Assembly: GCA_016893485.2 (NCBI GenBank)
Contig: JAFEKX020000001.1
Coordinates: forward strand, 4,216,001 to 4,280,000
Length of the DNA stretch: 64,000 nucleotides
Reading direction: 5' to 3'
Source: Streptomyces sp. P3
GTDB taxonomy: Bacteria > Actinomycetota > Actinomycetes > Streptomycetales > Streptomycetaceae
The notes under the pieces were generated by a model that saw only the letters and a list, made by a program, of their open reading frames with translations, made no database searches and was not told where the DNA came from. Positions within the stretch are counted from its first letter, which is position 1. Each line of letters starts with the position of its first letter. The position numbers and the translations under genes were made by a program. Positions 1-8,783 of the stretch are shown piece after piece.

Positions 1-337
1 ATGGCGAAGCGGTCGAGGACGTTGCGGCTGCGCTCGCGACCGCCGGGGCCGCCGCCGGGACCGTCTCCTTGTGGGAGTCGATGTAGATGCACCAGTCGGG
101 GCACTCACGGGCGCAGAGCATGCAGACCGTGCAGTTCTCCTCGAACAGGCCGATGACTCCGCGGGTGCGGGGCGGGAGGTCGGGCTGGGTGTCCGGGTAC
201 TGCTCGGTGACGGTCTTCTTCGTCATCGTGCGGAGGGTGACGGCCAGGCCCTTGGCCAGGCCGGAGCCGGGGATCGAAAAACGGGGCCGCTCGGAGGGCG
301 TCGTTGAGGGGTGGTGGCCGGGCGACGGGTGGGACAT
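1..337 (-). CDS. nuoI2: NuoI2, iron-sulfur subunit of the second complex I cluster (partial, frameshifted)
   Basis: About 110 N-terminal residues lie in the window; the rest runs off the left edge. Cysteines at about residues 69, 72, 75 and 79 (motif CTVCMLCARECP) form a ferredoxin-type CxxCxxCxxxCP site for one [4Fe-4S] cluster; the second site would lie outside. NuoI carries electrons inside the peripheral arm towards quinone. Its ATG overlaps the nuoH2 stop by one base (TGATG), so the two are translationally coupled. The frame breaks at about 45-55, where one base seems missing in a C/G-rich stretch; beyond it the text fits NuoI again in another frame. The family call is firm; the N2-type numbering follows the Streptomyces convention for the duplicated cluster. 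Confidence 0.8.
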   Translation of the reverse strand, partial: MSHPSPGHHPSTTPSERPRFSIPGSGLAKGLAVTLRTMTKKTVTEQYPDTQPDLPPRTRGVIGLFEENCTVCMLCARECPDWCIYIDSHKETVPAAAPAVASAAATSSTASP

Positions 338-1303
338 CAGAGGAACACCACCTTCACGACGCCGGTGAGGGCGATCTGGGCGAGGGAGAGGGGGACGAGG
401 AGGGTCCAGGAGAGTTTCTGGAGCTGGTCCTCGCGCAGGCGGGGATAGGTGACGCGGAGCCAGATGACGACGAAGGCGAGGATCGCGGTCTTCAGCAGGG
501 TCCACACCCAGCCGAGGCCGTCCGCGCCCCAGGGGCCGTGCCAGCCACCCAGGAAGAGGACGGTGGTCAGGCCGCACAGGACGACGATTCCGGCGTACTC
601 GGCGAGGAGGAAGAGGGCGAAGCGGAGACCGGTGTATTCGGTGTAGGCGCCGAAGATGATCTCGGAGTCGGCGACGGGCATGTCGAAGGGGGCCGTTGGA
701 GTTCGGCAAGGCCGGCGATGAAGAACACGACCGCGCCGACGATCTGCCAGGGCAGCCACCACCAGTGGAAGGCGTCGAGGATGCCGGGGAGGGAGACCGT
801 GCCGGCCGCCATCGCCACGGAGGCGGCGGTGAGCAGCATGGGGAGTTCGTAGGCGAGGAGCTGTGCGGCGGTACGGAGGCCGCCGAGGAGGGAGAACTTG
901 TTGGCGGAGGCCCAGCCGGCCATGAGTGAGCCGAGGACGCTGACGCCCATCACCGCGAGGACGAAGAAGATGCCCGCGTCCAGGACCTGGCCGACGGCGC
1001 CCTCGCCCGGGCCGATCGGGATGGCGAGGAGGACGAGGAGGTACGGGAGGAGGGCGACGGCGGGGGCGAGTTGGAAGACACGGCGGTCCGCTTCCGCCGG
1101 GACGATGTCTTCCTTCTGGGCGAACTTCACGCCGTCGGCGACGAGTTGGGCCCAGCCGTGGAAGCCGCCGGCGTACATGGGGCCGAGGCGGCCCTGCATG
1201 TGGGCCATCACCTTGTGCTCGGTCTGACCGACGATCAGGGGAAGGTGAGGAAGACGACGAAGACGATCAGGAGTCGCAGGGCGACGTCTAGCGCGTCGTT
1301 CAC
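337..1303 (-). CDS. nuoH2: NuoH2, membrane subunit of the second complex I cluster (frameshifted)
   Basis: Multi-spanning membrane subunit that joins the peripheral and membrane arms and helps form the quinone chamber. Typical NuoH blocks are visible: GPMYAGGFHGWAQLVADGVK near the N-terminus, a GLAELQRPPFDMPVAD-like loop near the middle once the frame is mended, and FLGGWHGP later. Inferred length is about 322 residues, normal for the family. The start chosen is a GTG at 1303 with AGGAGG just upstream; it overlaps the nuoC2 stop as GTGA, which supports it over the later ATG at 1211. One C is missing from the C run (G5 on the plus strand) at about 687-691, in the middle of the conserved RPPFDMP loop, so the call is a sequence error, not decay. 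Confidence 0.85.
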
Positions 1304-3293
1304 TGCGGGCCTCCTGTGGGGGTGTCGGGGTTGGGTCTTCGGGGACGGGGTTCTCTGAGGAGGGGTCCTCGGGGGCGGGGGCGGGTCGGTCCGTTCAACT
1401 GCGGCCGGGGTAGGCGCAGTTGTGTCCGGGTTCGGTTCGGGGGCGCCCGGGGACGGCTCGGGAGTGGGTGAATCCGACCTGGGTGCGGGAGAGCCCGGCT
1501 CGGTTGCGGGCGAGTCGGCTTCGGTTGGTGACCCGTCGGCCGGCTGCTTGGCGGGGCTCGGCTGCTTGGCGGGGCTCGGGCTTCGGTTCGGAGTCCGGCT
1601 TGGCTTCGGACACCGGCGCGGGTCCGGGCTCGGGCTTGGCTTCAGATACCGGCGCGGGTCGGATTCCGGCTTGGCTTCAGATACCGGCGCGGGTCCGATT
1701 CCGGCTTGGCTTCGGACACCGGCGCAGGCTTGGCCTCGGGCTCGCGCTCAGACACTGGCGCGGGCACGGCCTCGGACTCACTCACCGGCGCGGACTCCAC
1801 CTCGGTCTCGGTCTCGGCCTCTGGCTCCGGCACGGGCGCGGCCTTGGGCTCAGACACCGGCGCCGACTCCGCCTCGGGCTTGGCCTCCCGCTCCGGCTCC
1901 GGCTCCGCGAAGGCTGGGCGGGCGTTGTGCCACGGGGCGTCCGTGCTGCGGGGTGCGGTGGGGGGCTGAGGGGTGCTGCCCTCTCGTGTCTGTGCTTGTG
2001 CCTGTTCTGCCCCAGGTACTGATCCCGGTTCCGCCGCAGGTGTCTGTGCCTGTGCCTCTTGTGACGCCGAGCCGTCGCTCGCGCTGCGGGAGCGGCGAGG
2101 GGGTGTCGAGCCCGTCCCCTGTTGACTCGCCGAGCCCTCCGAGGCGCTGCGGGTGCGGCGGGGCGCGGCCGGGGTTCCCGAACCCTGTTCCGCGCGATCG
2201 GCACCGGTCACCTGGCCTTGGTTCTGGCCCTGGCTCACCGAACCCTCGCTCGCGCTGCGCCCGGCGCGGTCCCGCAGGACGCACCGCAGGGGCGTGAACA
2301 CCCTCGGCCGACTCCCGCTGGCCCTGGCCCTGGCTCTGGCCCTGGCCCTGGCCCTGACCCTGGACCTGGCTCTGACCCTGATCCTGGCCCTGCCCCTCGG
2401 TCGACGGCACCGCGCTCTCACCCGCCGGCGTTGCCCTCTCTGCCGGCGGCACTTCATTCCCAGCCGACGGCGACACACCGGTGCCCGGCGGCACTTCACT
2501 CCCGCCCGACGGCACCACACCGTCACCCGACGGCACCGCGCCCCCAGCCGTGCCCCCTGGCTAGCCGACCCCTCCGAAGCCGAACGGGCACGTCGTACGG
2601 GGCGATCACCCGTTCCACGCGCCAGGCTGTCACCCGCCGCACGGACCGGAGACTCACCCCCGCACGGGCCGGACGCTCGCCCGCCGCGCGTCCCGCGCCG
2701 CGCGGGGGCGGGCCGGGGTTGCGGGGAGTTGGCCCTTCAGCGGGCCCCACTCGTTCGGGTCGGGGACGCCTGGGGGAGCATCTGGCGGCGCTTCGGGGCG
2801 CCGTGGTCTGACTCGCCCGGTTCCTTCGCGCCGGGCCAGGCCTTGGCGACGCGGGCGGCGAGGACGAAGTCCTTACGGAGGGGGTGGCCTTCGAAGCTCT
2901 CCGGGAGGAGGAGGTGGTCCAGCCCCGGGTGGCCCTCGAAGTCGACGCCGAACATCTCGTGGGTCTCGCGCTCGTGCCAGGCGGCACCCGCGTAGACGTC
3001 GACGGCGGTGGGGAGTACCGGAGTCTCGTGCGGGACCGTCGTACGGACGAGGAGTCGGCGTACCGGTGACAGTACGACGACGTGGGCGGCGACGCGGAAG
3101 CCGGTGCCGGGCTCGTCGACCGCGCTCAGCCAGTCGAAGTAGGTGCAGCCCAGGTCGTCGCGGGCGGTGCGGAGGGCGGCGAGCCAGGTGGTGGGGGTAC
3201 GTCGACGGTGAGGAGTGCGTACGACTCCTCGGCCGTGGCCTCCGTACCGAACAGTTCCTCGACCGGGGCGGGCAGCCAGCCGACGGCGCTCAT
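1300..3293 (-). CDS. nuoC2: NuoC2 with a very long low-complexity C-terminal tail (frameshifted)
   Basis: The first 190 or so residues are NuoC (30-kDa subunit): TARDDLGCTYFDWLSAVDEP, AAWHERETHEMFGVDFEGHP and LLLPESFEGHPLRKDF are family signatures. NuoC lies in the peripheral arm and normally binds NuoD. Here the core ends near 2705 and is followed by about 465 residues rich in Pro, Ala, Glu, Gly, Gln and Ser, with internal repeats, ending in a TGA that overlaps the nuoH2 GTG. That overlap is my reason for counting the tail as coding. Start is ATG 3293; an ATG at 3300 is out of frame with the core. One base is missing at about 3191-3195 (VPP/TTWL) and several more in the tail, so the exact tail sequence is uncertain. 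No NuoD sequence is present. Confidence 0.7.
1600..1725 (-). repeat. 36-bp tandem repeat in the nuoC2 tail
   Basis: About three and a half adjoining copies of a 36-bp unit (two copies are 35 bp here, as if one base were lost). On the minus strand each unit codes for 12 residues close to PVSEAKPESDPA. The copies adjoin directly, with no spacers. More degenerate copies of the same theme (APVSE, KPE) continue up to about 1890. Confidence 0.75.
2319..2395 (-). repeat. CCTGGC-type hexanucleotide repeat in the nuoC2 tail
   Basis: Roughly a dozen degenerate copies of CCTGGC, read on the minus strand as GCCAGG and coding for alternating Gly-Gln (GQGQ, GQSQ, GQDQ). It is the purest low-complexity stretch of the window and a likely site of slippage, so copy number may differ between strains or assemblies. 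Confidence 0.8.
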
Positions 3294-3611
3294 CGGGCAT
3301 CCCCGACCCTGGCTCTGCCTCTGGCTCCGGCCCCGAACCCGACGCCGGACCGAACCCCGGGCCAGACCCGGCCCCGGCTCCGAACCGGCCCCGGCCCCGG
3401 CCCCGGATCCAGCCTCCCGCCCCGACCCCGACCCCGAGTCAGAAGTCGAGCCAGAAGCCGATCCGGAAGCCGAGCCAGAAACCGACCCGGAATCACCACC
3501 AGCACCAGAACCCGCGCCGGCCCCCGCATCCGCACCGGTACCCGTACCAGCGCCAACCCCGGCCCCGCACCCGTACCAGCACCGGCAGCCGCAGCCACAG
3601 CCGCAGAACCC
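3290..3611 (-). other. Gly/Ser/Ala-rich stretch between nuoB2 core and nuoC2, probable NuoB2 tail
   Basis: No independent gene is seen here. On the minus strand the text is low-complexity, read partly as SGSASGSASGSTSDSGSGSG and then GAGAGAGSEPGPG. One minus-strand frame ends in a TGA at 3290-3292 that overlaps the nuoC2 ATG as ATGA, the usual junction in this operon. I infer that nuoB2 reads on to this stop after one or two base errors, giving NuoB2 a tail of about 105 residues. The alternative is a short non-coding spacer. Confidence 0.45.
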
Positions 3612-4235
3612 TCACCGCCCCCGCCGCAGCCCCCGCCCCGGCGCCGAAACCAACCCGCTCTGCAGCGCAGCCGTAGAAGGGCGGGCCGCGCTCACCCCGT
3701 ACCGCTCCCCAACGACTCCCGGGCGATCTTCTCCTGGAGTTTGAGGATGCCCTGGAGGAGCGCTTTCGGGGCGGGGCGGGCAGCCGGGGACGTAGACGTC
3801 GACCGGGATGATCTGGTCGACGCCCTTGGTGACCGAGTAGGAGTCCCAGTACGGGCCGCCGCAGTTGCTGCACGCGCCGAAGGAGATGACGTACTTGGGC
3901 TCGGGCATCTGCTCGTAGAGGCGTTTCACGGCGGGGGCCATCTTGTCCGTGACCGTGCCGGAGACGACCATCAGGTCGGCCTGGCGCGGACCCGGGGCGA
4001 AGGGGATCACGCCGAGGCGGATGAAGTCGTGGCGGGCCATGGACGCGGCGATGAACTCGATCGCGCAGCAGGCGAGGCCGAAGTTGAAGACCCAGAGGGA
4101 GTAGCGGCGGCCCCAGTTGAGGACGACCTTCATGGGTTCGGGGGCGAGGCGGGCGAGGGCGCCCAGGCGTTTCGGCTCGGGGAGGTACACCGGCTGAACC
4201 GGCTGCCCGTCGGAGTCCGGTGTCGTCACGTCCAT
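3612..4235 (-). CDS. nuoB2: NuoB2, N2-cluster subunit of the second complex I cluster
   Basis: NuoB carries the terminal [4Fe-4S] cluster N2 that passes electrons to quinone. The ligand pattern is present: FGLACCAIEF (the CC pair), GACSNCGGPYWDSY and VYVPGCPPRPE. The start is ATG 4235, overlapping the nuoA2 stop. The frame from ATG to 3612 is open, but about 22 residues after GCPPRPE are scrambled by two compensating errors, an extra A near 3753 and a missing G near 3712; between them the other frame gives ALLQGILKLQEKIARES, the expected NuoB helix. The C-terminus may continue to 3290. It resembles the nuoB of the full operon but is clearly diverged, so it is a paralogue and not an assembly copy. 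Confidence 0.85.
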   Translation of the reverse strand: MDVTTPDSDGQPVQPVYLPEPKRLGALARLAPEPMKVVLNWGRRYSLWVFNFGLACCAIEFIAASMARHDFIRLGVIPFAPGPRQADLMVVSGTVTDKMAPAVKRLYEQMPEPKYVISFGACSNCGGPYWDSYSVTKGVDQIIPVDVYVPGCPPRPESAPPGHPQTPGEDRPGVVGERYGVSAARPSTAALQSGLVSAPGRGLRRGR

Positions 4236-4768
4236 GCCAGGACGCCCTTCTTGTATGCGTACAGCAGGCCCACGGCCAGGAAGCCGAGGAAGATGAACAT
4301 CTCGACGAGGGTGGTCGCGCCGTAGCCGGGCGCGGCGAAAACCGTTGCCCAGGGGAAGAGGAAGATCGAGTCGACGGCGAAGACGACGTACAGGAACGCG
4401 TAGACGTAGTACCGGACTTGGGTGTGTGCCCAGCCCTCGCCGACCGGGTCGACACCGCACTCGTACGTCAGGAGTTTCTCGGGGTCGGGACCACCGGGCG
4501 CAGCAGGCGGCCCGCGCCGAAGGCCACGGCGACGAAGAGCACGCCGACGACGGCGAGCAGCCCGACGACGGAGTAGGACCGGAAGTAGTCCGCCGCGACG
4601 ACGACCCCGGCCGGCTCCCGCACGGCCGACGACAAGGCCCCCTGGCAAGGTCTCCCGCACAGCCGACGACACAGCCCCCGGCACGGAATCCCGCAAGGTC
4701 GCCGACATCGTTCCCGGCAAGGACTCCCGCACAGCCGCCGGCAAGGCCCCCTGCACCATCTCCCGCAC
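4226..4768 (-). CDS. nuoA2: NuoA2, membrane subunit with a repeated N-terminal extension (frameshifted)
   Basis: Small three-helix membrane subunit of complex I. Signatures: LLTYECGVDPVGEGWAHTQV, YYVYAFLYVVFAVDSIFLFP and a last helix ending in LLYAYKKGVLAWT. Upstream of the first helix (ADYFRSYSVVGLLAVVGVLF) there is an extra 40-50 residue stretch with a repeated theme, AVRESLPG, TLRDSVPG, AVRETLPG, ALSSAVREPAG. Start chosen is GTG 4768, preceded by GGAGGAGG; ATG 4759 is the alternative. The frame breaks twice: a missing G in the run at 4481-4484, and one error near 4640. It is the first gene of the second nuo cluster, divergent from the sensor kinase at 5124. Confidence 0.8.
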   Translation of the reverse strand: MREMVQGALPAAVRESLPGTMSATLRDSVPGAVSSAVRETLPGGLVVGRAGAGRGRRRGGLLPVLLRRRAARRRRRALRRRGLRRGPPAAPGGPDPEKLLTYECGVDPVGEGWAHTQVRYYVYAFLYVVFAVDSIFLFPWATVFAAPGYGATTLVEMFIFLGFLAVGLLYAYKKGVLAWT

Positions 4769-5123
4769 GTCCGACCCCTCCTCCGCCCGATACCCGCACC
4801 CGCGCTGATGCCCGCGCTGCCCCGGTGACGCATGTGACCGCTGTGTTCGACGATCCGTACGCACGGGAGTCTAGGCCCTGTTAAAGGGACCGTAAGCAGT
4901 CCGTCGCGCCTGGGGATTCACCGGAGACGCCGTGGAAGATGCCGGGGACACGCCATGGAAGATGCCGGGGACGCGCCATGGGAGAAGCCGTTCGAGGTTC
5001 CACGGGTGCCGGCGCCGACGAGACCCCGAAGATCCGTCGGAGACGCATGGTGGGGTTTTCCCCAGGAGACCTGGGCGGCGGACCTCATGGCGCCGGGGCG
5101 CGCGACGCGGCACGCTGGCCCGT
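4769..5123. promoter_or_regulatory. Divergent intergenic region between nuoA2 and sensor kinase 1
   Basis: This 355-bp gap must hold the promoters of the nuo2 cluster (minus) and of the kinase (plus). I see no convincing -35/-10 pair. It contains a tandem repeat of 23 bp (4933-4955 and 4956-4978, differing at one base) based on TGGAAGATGCCGGGGAC, followed by a partial third copy. No gene is supported. Confidence 0.5.
4933..4978. repeat. Two tandem 23-bp repeats
   Basis: Two adjoining copies of TGGAAGATGCCGGGGAC followed by (A or G)CGCCA; a third copy starts at 4979 (TGGGAGAAGCC) and then decays. They lie about 145 bp upstream of the kinase start and could be regulator binding sites or a simple slippage product. 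Confidence 0.7.
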
Positions 5124-6344
5124 ATGACCGTACGCATCCCCTACGCCGACCCGGCGGCACCCGGTGGCGAGCTCGACGAGCCGTTGCCGCCGGCCCGCTT
5201 CGCCTACGACCGGCACACCTGGAAGGAGATCGCGCATCTCCTGGCCAATCTGCCGATATCGGTGTTCGGCTTCGTCTATGTGGCGACGACGCTGGTCCTC
5301 AGCGCCGGGCTGACCATCACCGTGGTCGGCTTCCGCTGCTCGCGCTGGCGTTGATGGGCGCGCGGCTGATCGGGAAGTTCGAGCGGGGCCGGGCCCGGCG
5401 GCTGCTCGGGGTGCGGATCGACGAGCCGAGCCCGTTGCCGTGGCGCAAGGGCGGCGGGCTCGTGCAGCGGGTGTGGATGGCGCTGAAGGACCCGGTGGCG
5501 TGGCGGACGGTGCTGTACGACGGGATGCGGCTGCCGTGGGGCATCGTCACCTTCACCGTCACGCTGACCTCGCTGTTCGTGCTGTGGCCCGTGCTGCCGT
5601 TCATCGCGCGCGGGCTGGCCAACGTGGACCGTGCGATGGTCCGCGGCCTCCTCTCCCCCTCCGACGAGCTGGAACGCCGTATCGCCGAACTGGAGTCGGA
5701 CCGCGGTGTCGTGGTCGACACGGCGGCGGCGGATCTGCGGCGGATCGAGCGCGACCTGCACGACGGCGCGCAGGCCCGGCTGGTCAACCTGGCGATGGGG
5801 CTGGGGCTGGCCAAGGAGAAGCTGCTGGAGGGCCAGGCCGACGAGCATGTCGCGGCGATGGTCGACGAGGCGCACGGTGAAGTGAAGCTGGCGCTCCAGG
5901 AGTTGAGGGATCTGGCACGCGGTATCCATCCGGCCGTGCTGACCGACCGCGGCCTCGACGCCGCCCTGTCCTCCGTCGCCACGCGCTGCACGGTGCCGGT
6001 GAAGGTGACCGCCGACATCGGGCGCGCGGCCGGCCGCGGCCATCGAGGGCATCGCGTACTTCACCGTCTCCGAGCTGCTGCAGAACATCAGTAAGCACAG
6101 CGGTGCCCGTACGGCGTCGGTGGACGTCTGGCGGTCCGACGACCGGCTGCTGATCCAGGTCTGGGACGACGGCCGCGGCGGCGCCAACCTCGACGGCGGC
6201 ACCGGCATGCGCGGTCTCGCGGAGCGGCTGGGCGCGGTGGACGGCCTGTTCGTCCTCGACTCGCCGCCCGGCGGTCCGACGACCGTCACCGCGGAGCTGC
6301 CCTGGCGCGAACGCACCGCCAACGAGGCGGGGAGCCAGCGCTAG
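5124..6344 (+). CDS. Sensor histidine kinase 1 (HisKA_3 type, frameshifted)
   Basis: Membrane sensor kinase of the NarX/DesK class, about 407 residues. Order: N-terminal membrane sensor region with four predicted helices (LANLPISVFGFVYVATTLVL, then VTFTVTLTSLFVLWPVLPFI), then the HisKA_3 box RIERDLHDGAQARLV with the phospho-accepting His, then an ATP-binding domain with ELLQNISKH (N box) and WDDGRGGA (G box). One base is missing at about 5330 (after LTITVVG) and one near 6030 (IGRAA/AIEGIAY). It is very similar to the kinase at 6583, nearly identical in the HisKA box at the DNA level, so the two arose by duplication or are kept alike by gene conversion. Probable partner: the response regulator at 8107. 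Confidence 0.85.
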
Positions 6345-6582
6345 CGCCCTCTGCCCACGCAAAAGGGCCATCACTTCGACCGTTCCGGCATGCGCGGCCC
6401 CGCCCGCCCGCACCGGCGCGGTCGACGGCGTGTCCGTCACCGGTGGGCGGCAGCAAGGGGCCACGGGTAGGGAAAACCCCCGCCCGGGACGCCGACGGAC
6501 TCCATGGTTCCCCGGCCGCCCGTCGACCAGTCTGGAGATAGGACAGCACGGCTGCGGATACGAGTAGAACGGGACGACACCG

Positions 6583-7923
6583 ATGGCCACGGAGTACGGG
6601 CAGGGGTACGGAATGCACGGGACGGTCGCCGACGAGCGGACGCGGCGCCGGCTGCCGACCGCGCTGCGCGCACCGGTCGAGGCACGCAGCTGGCGGGAGC
6701 TGGGCTATGTCCTGCTGAGCCTGCCGATCAGCATCCTGCTCTTCACCTACGCCGTCACGATGGTGTCGCTCGGCGCGGGCCTGCTGATCACGTTTCTCGG
6801 GGTGCCGGTCCTGGCGGGCGCGCTGGCCGGCTGCCGCGGTTTCGGCGCGCTGGAGCGGGCGCGGGCCCGCGGGCTGCTCGGTCTGGACGTCGCCGACCCC
6901 GAGCCGCTGCGTCTGAAGAAGAACGGCCCGATGGCGTGGATGGGCGCGGTCCTCAAGAGCGGCACATCGTGGCGCCACCTGCTGTACGCGGTGCTGCACT
7001 TCCCCTGGGCGGTCTTCTCCTTCGTCGTCGCCCTCAGCTTCTGGTCCTACGGCTGGGCCCTCCTGACGTACCCGCTGTGGTTCTGGGTCTTCCCGGTCTA
7101 CGCCGGCCAGGGCGGCCTGCAGCTCTACGGCGACCAGCACCACCAGATCTACCTGGACAACCCCTTCGAGATCACCGTCACCGCGCTGATCGGACTGCTG
7201 TTCACGCTGGCCACACCGTGGATCGTGCGGGCGCTGACGATGGTGGACCGGGTCATGGTGCGGGGGCTGCTCGGGCCGTCGACGCTGGCGACGCGGGTCG
7301 TGGAGCTGGAGTCGGACCGGGGTGTCGTGGTCGACACGGCGGCGGCGGATCTGCGGCGCATCGAGCGCGACCTGCACGACGGGGCGCAGGCCCGGCTGGT
7401 GGCGCTGGCGATGGATCTGGGGCTGGCGAAGGAGAAGCTGACGGAGGACCCGGAGGCGGCGGCGCGGATGGTGGGCGAGGCGCACGGTGAGGTGAAGACG
7501 GCGTTGCAGGAGCTGCGGGATCTGGCGCGGGGGATCCATCCGGCCGTGCTGACCGACCGGGGGCTCGACGCGGCCCTCTCCTCCGTCGCCTCGCGGTGCA
7601 CCGTGCCGGTGCAGGTGGAGGTGGATCTGCCCGCGCGGCCTGCTGCGGCGATCGAGGGGATCGCGTACTTCACCGTCTCCGAGCTGCTGCAGAACGTGAG
7701 CAAGCATGCGCAGGCGACCTGGGTTGCCGTGGATGTGTGGCGGGTGGAGAACCGGCTGATGCTGCAGGTCGTGGACAACGGGGTCGGCGGGGCGGATGCC
7801 TCCGGCGGTTCCGGGCTGGCTGGTCTTGCCGGGCGGCTGGACGCGGTGGACGGGATTCTGGTGGTGGACTCGCCGGCGGGCGGGCCTACCCGGATCACGG
7901 CGGAGCTGCCCTGGCGGGGTTGA
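6583..7923 (+). CDS. Sensor histidine kinase 2 (HisKA_3 type, intact)
   Basis: Intact 446-residue sensor kinase, paralogue of its upstream neighbour. An actinobacterial 'putative sensor' type membrane domain with four or more helices fills residues 35-230; His265 sits in RRIERDLHDGAQARLV; the ATPase part has ELLQNVSKHA and VVDNGVGGAD. It has a longer segment between the third and fourth helices than kinase 1 (YPLWFWVFPVYAGQGGLQLY region), so the two may sense different signals. ATG 6583 is used; it has only a weak ribosome site (GGGAC), and ATG 6613 is possible. The signal is unknown; position next to nuo2 and kor genes suggests respiration or redox state, which is inference. Confidence 0.9.
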   Translation: MATEYGQGYGMHGTVADERTRRRLPTALRAPVEARSWRELGYVLLSLPISILLFTYAVTMVSLGAGLLITFLGVPVLAGALAGCRGFGALERARARGLLGLDVADPEPLRLKKNGPMAWMGAVLKSGTSWRHLLYAVLHFPWAVFSFVVALSFWSYGWALLTYPLWFWVFPVYAGQGGLQLYGDQHHQIYLDNPFEITVTALIGLLFTLATPWIVRALTMVDRVMVRGLLGPSTLATRVVELESDRGVVVDTAAADLRRIERDLHDGAQARLVALAMDLGLAKEKLTEDPEAAARMVGEAHGEVKTALQELRDLARGIHPAVLTDRGLDAALSSVASRCTVPVQVEVDLPARPAAAIEGIAYFTVSELLQNVSKHAQATWVAVDVWRVENRLMLQVVDNGVGGADASGGSGLAGLAGRLDAVDGILVVDSPAGGPTRITAELPWRG

Positions 7924-8106
7924 GCGCCTGAGGGGTGACGGGGTGGCCCCGCTGCCCTGCCCTCCGGGGCTCACCCCCACCCCGATTCCCTCCCCCGCCC
8001 GCACCACGGCGCGAACCCTGGAATGCTGGACCTGTTCTGTGTACGGACGCGGGTCGACGTGGGCCGGGCAGGGTGGCAATGGGGGCCGAACATCGTGGAG
8101 GACAGG

Positions 8107-8764
8107 GTGCAGGTGGTCATCGCCGAGGATTCAGTGCTGCTCAGGGAGGGCCTGACCCGGTTGCTGACCGACCGCGGGCACGACGTGGTGGCCGGGGTGG
8201 GTGACGGGGTCGCGCTGGTGAAGACGATCACCGAGCTGGCCGCGCAGGGCGCGCTGCCGGACGTGGTCGTGGCCGACGTACGAATGCCGCCGACGCACAC
8301 CGACGAGGGTGTGCGGGCCGCGGTCGAGCTGCGCAAGGCGCATCCCGGGCTCGGCGTGCTGGTGCTGTCGCAGTACGTGGAGGAGCGCTACGCCACCGAA
8401 CTGCTGGCCGGTTCCACGCACGGCGTCGGCTATCTGCTGAAGGACCGGGTGGCCGAGGTGCGGGAGTTCGTGGACGCCGTGGTGCGGGTCGCCTCGGGGG
8501 TACCGCGCTGGACCCCGAGGTCGTCGCGCAGTTGCTCGGGCGCAGCCGTAAGCAGGACGTGCTGGCGGGACTGACCCCCGTGAGCGCGAGGTGCTGGGGC
8601 TGATGGCCGAGGGGCGCACGAACTCGGCGATAGCCCGGCAGCTCGTGGTGAGCGACGGCGCGGTCGAGAAGCACGTCAGCAACATCTTCCTGAAGCTGGG
8701 ACTGTCACCCAGTGACGGGGATCACCGGCGTGTTCTGGCCGTCCTCACGTACCTCAACTCCTGA
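8107..8764 (+). CDS. NarL/FixJ-family response regulator (frameshifted)
   Basis: Two-domain response regulator of about 219 residues. The receiver starts VQVVIAEDSVLLREGL, with acidic pair E7/D8, phospho-acceptor D57 (VVVADVRMPP) and the conserved Lys in YLLKDR. The C-terminal LuxR-type helix-turn-helix reads LTPREREVLGLMAEGRTNSA and DGAVEKHVSNIFLKLGL. GTG 8107 is chosen because GGAGGA lies six bases upstream; GTG 8095 is possible. One G is missing at about 8496-8500 (ASGG/TALDPEV) and one C at about 8574-8578 (LTP/REREV). It follows two kinases in the same direction and is the only regulator nearby, so both kinases probably converge on it. Confidence 0.88.
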
Positions 8765-8768
8765 CAAA

Positions 8769-8783
8769 CTGACACTGTGTCAG
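8769..8783. promoter_or_regulatory. Perfect 15-bp palindrome between the response regulator and korA
   Basis: CTGACAC-T-GTGTCAG, five bases after the response-regulator stop. It is followed by GTCAGTCCAC-like direct repeats (8818-8850). Arms of seven bases are short for a terminator, and there is no U tract, so an operator for korAB or for the regulator itself is at least as likely. The rest of the 295-bp gap to korA shows no gene; GAGGAGG precedes the korA start by about ten bases. Confidence 0.4.

Noticed and set aside
1600..1725. CRISPR array
   Set aside because: The 36-bp units adjoin without spacers, are coding repeats, and no cas gene is in the window. The same holds for 41522-41765.
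1300..2705. A hidden nuoD2 between nuoC2 and nuoH2
   Set aside because: Searched all minus-strand frames by eye for GPQHP, HTGIEK and other NuoD signatures; none found, only low-complexity text.
1420..2811. Several plus-strand frames across the region between nuoH2 and the NuoC core
   Set aside because: Their products are Arg/Gly/Ser repeats that mirror the minus-strand repeats; no start with a ribosome site and no family motif.
3066..4325. Plus-strand frames opposite nuoC2 and nuoB2
   Set aside because: Antisense to firm NuoB and NuoC signatures; composition only reflects the low-complexity DNA.
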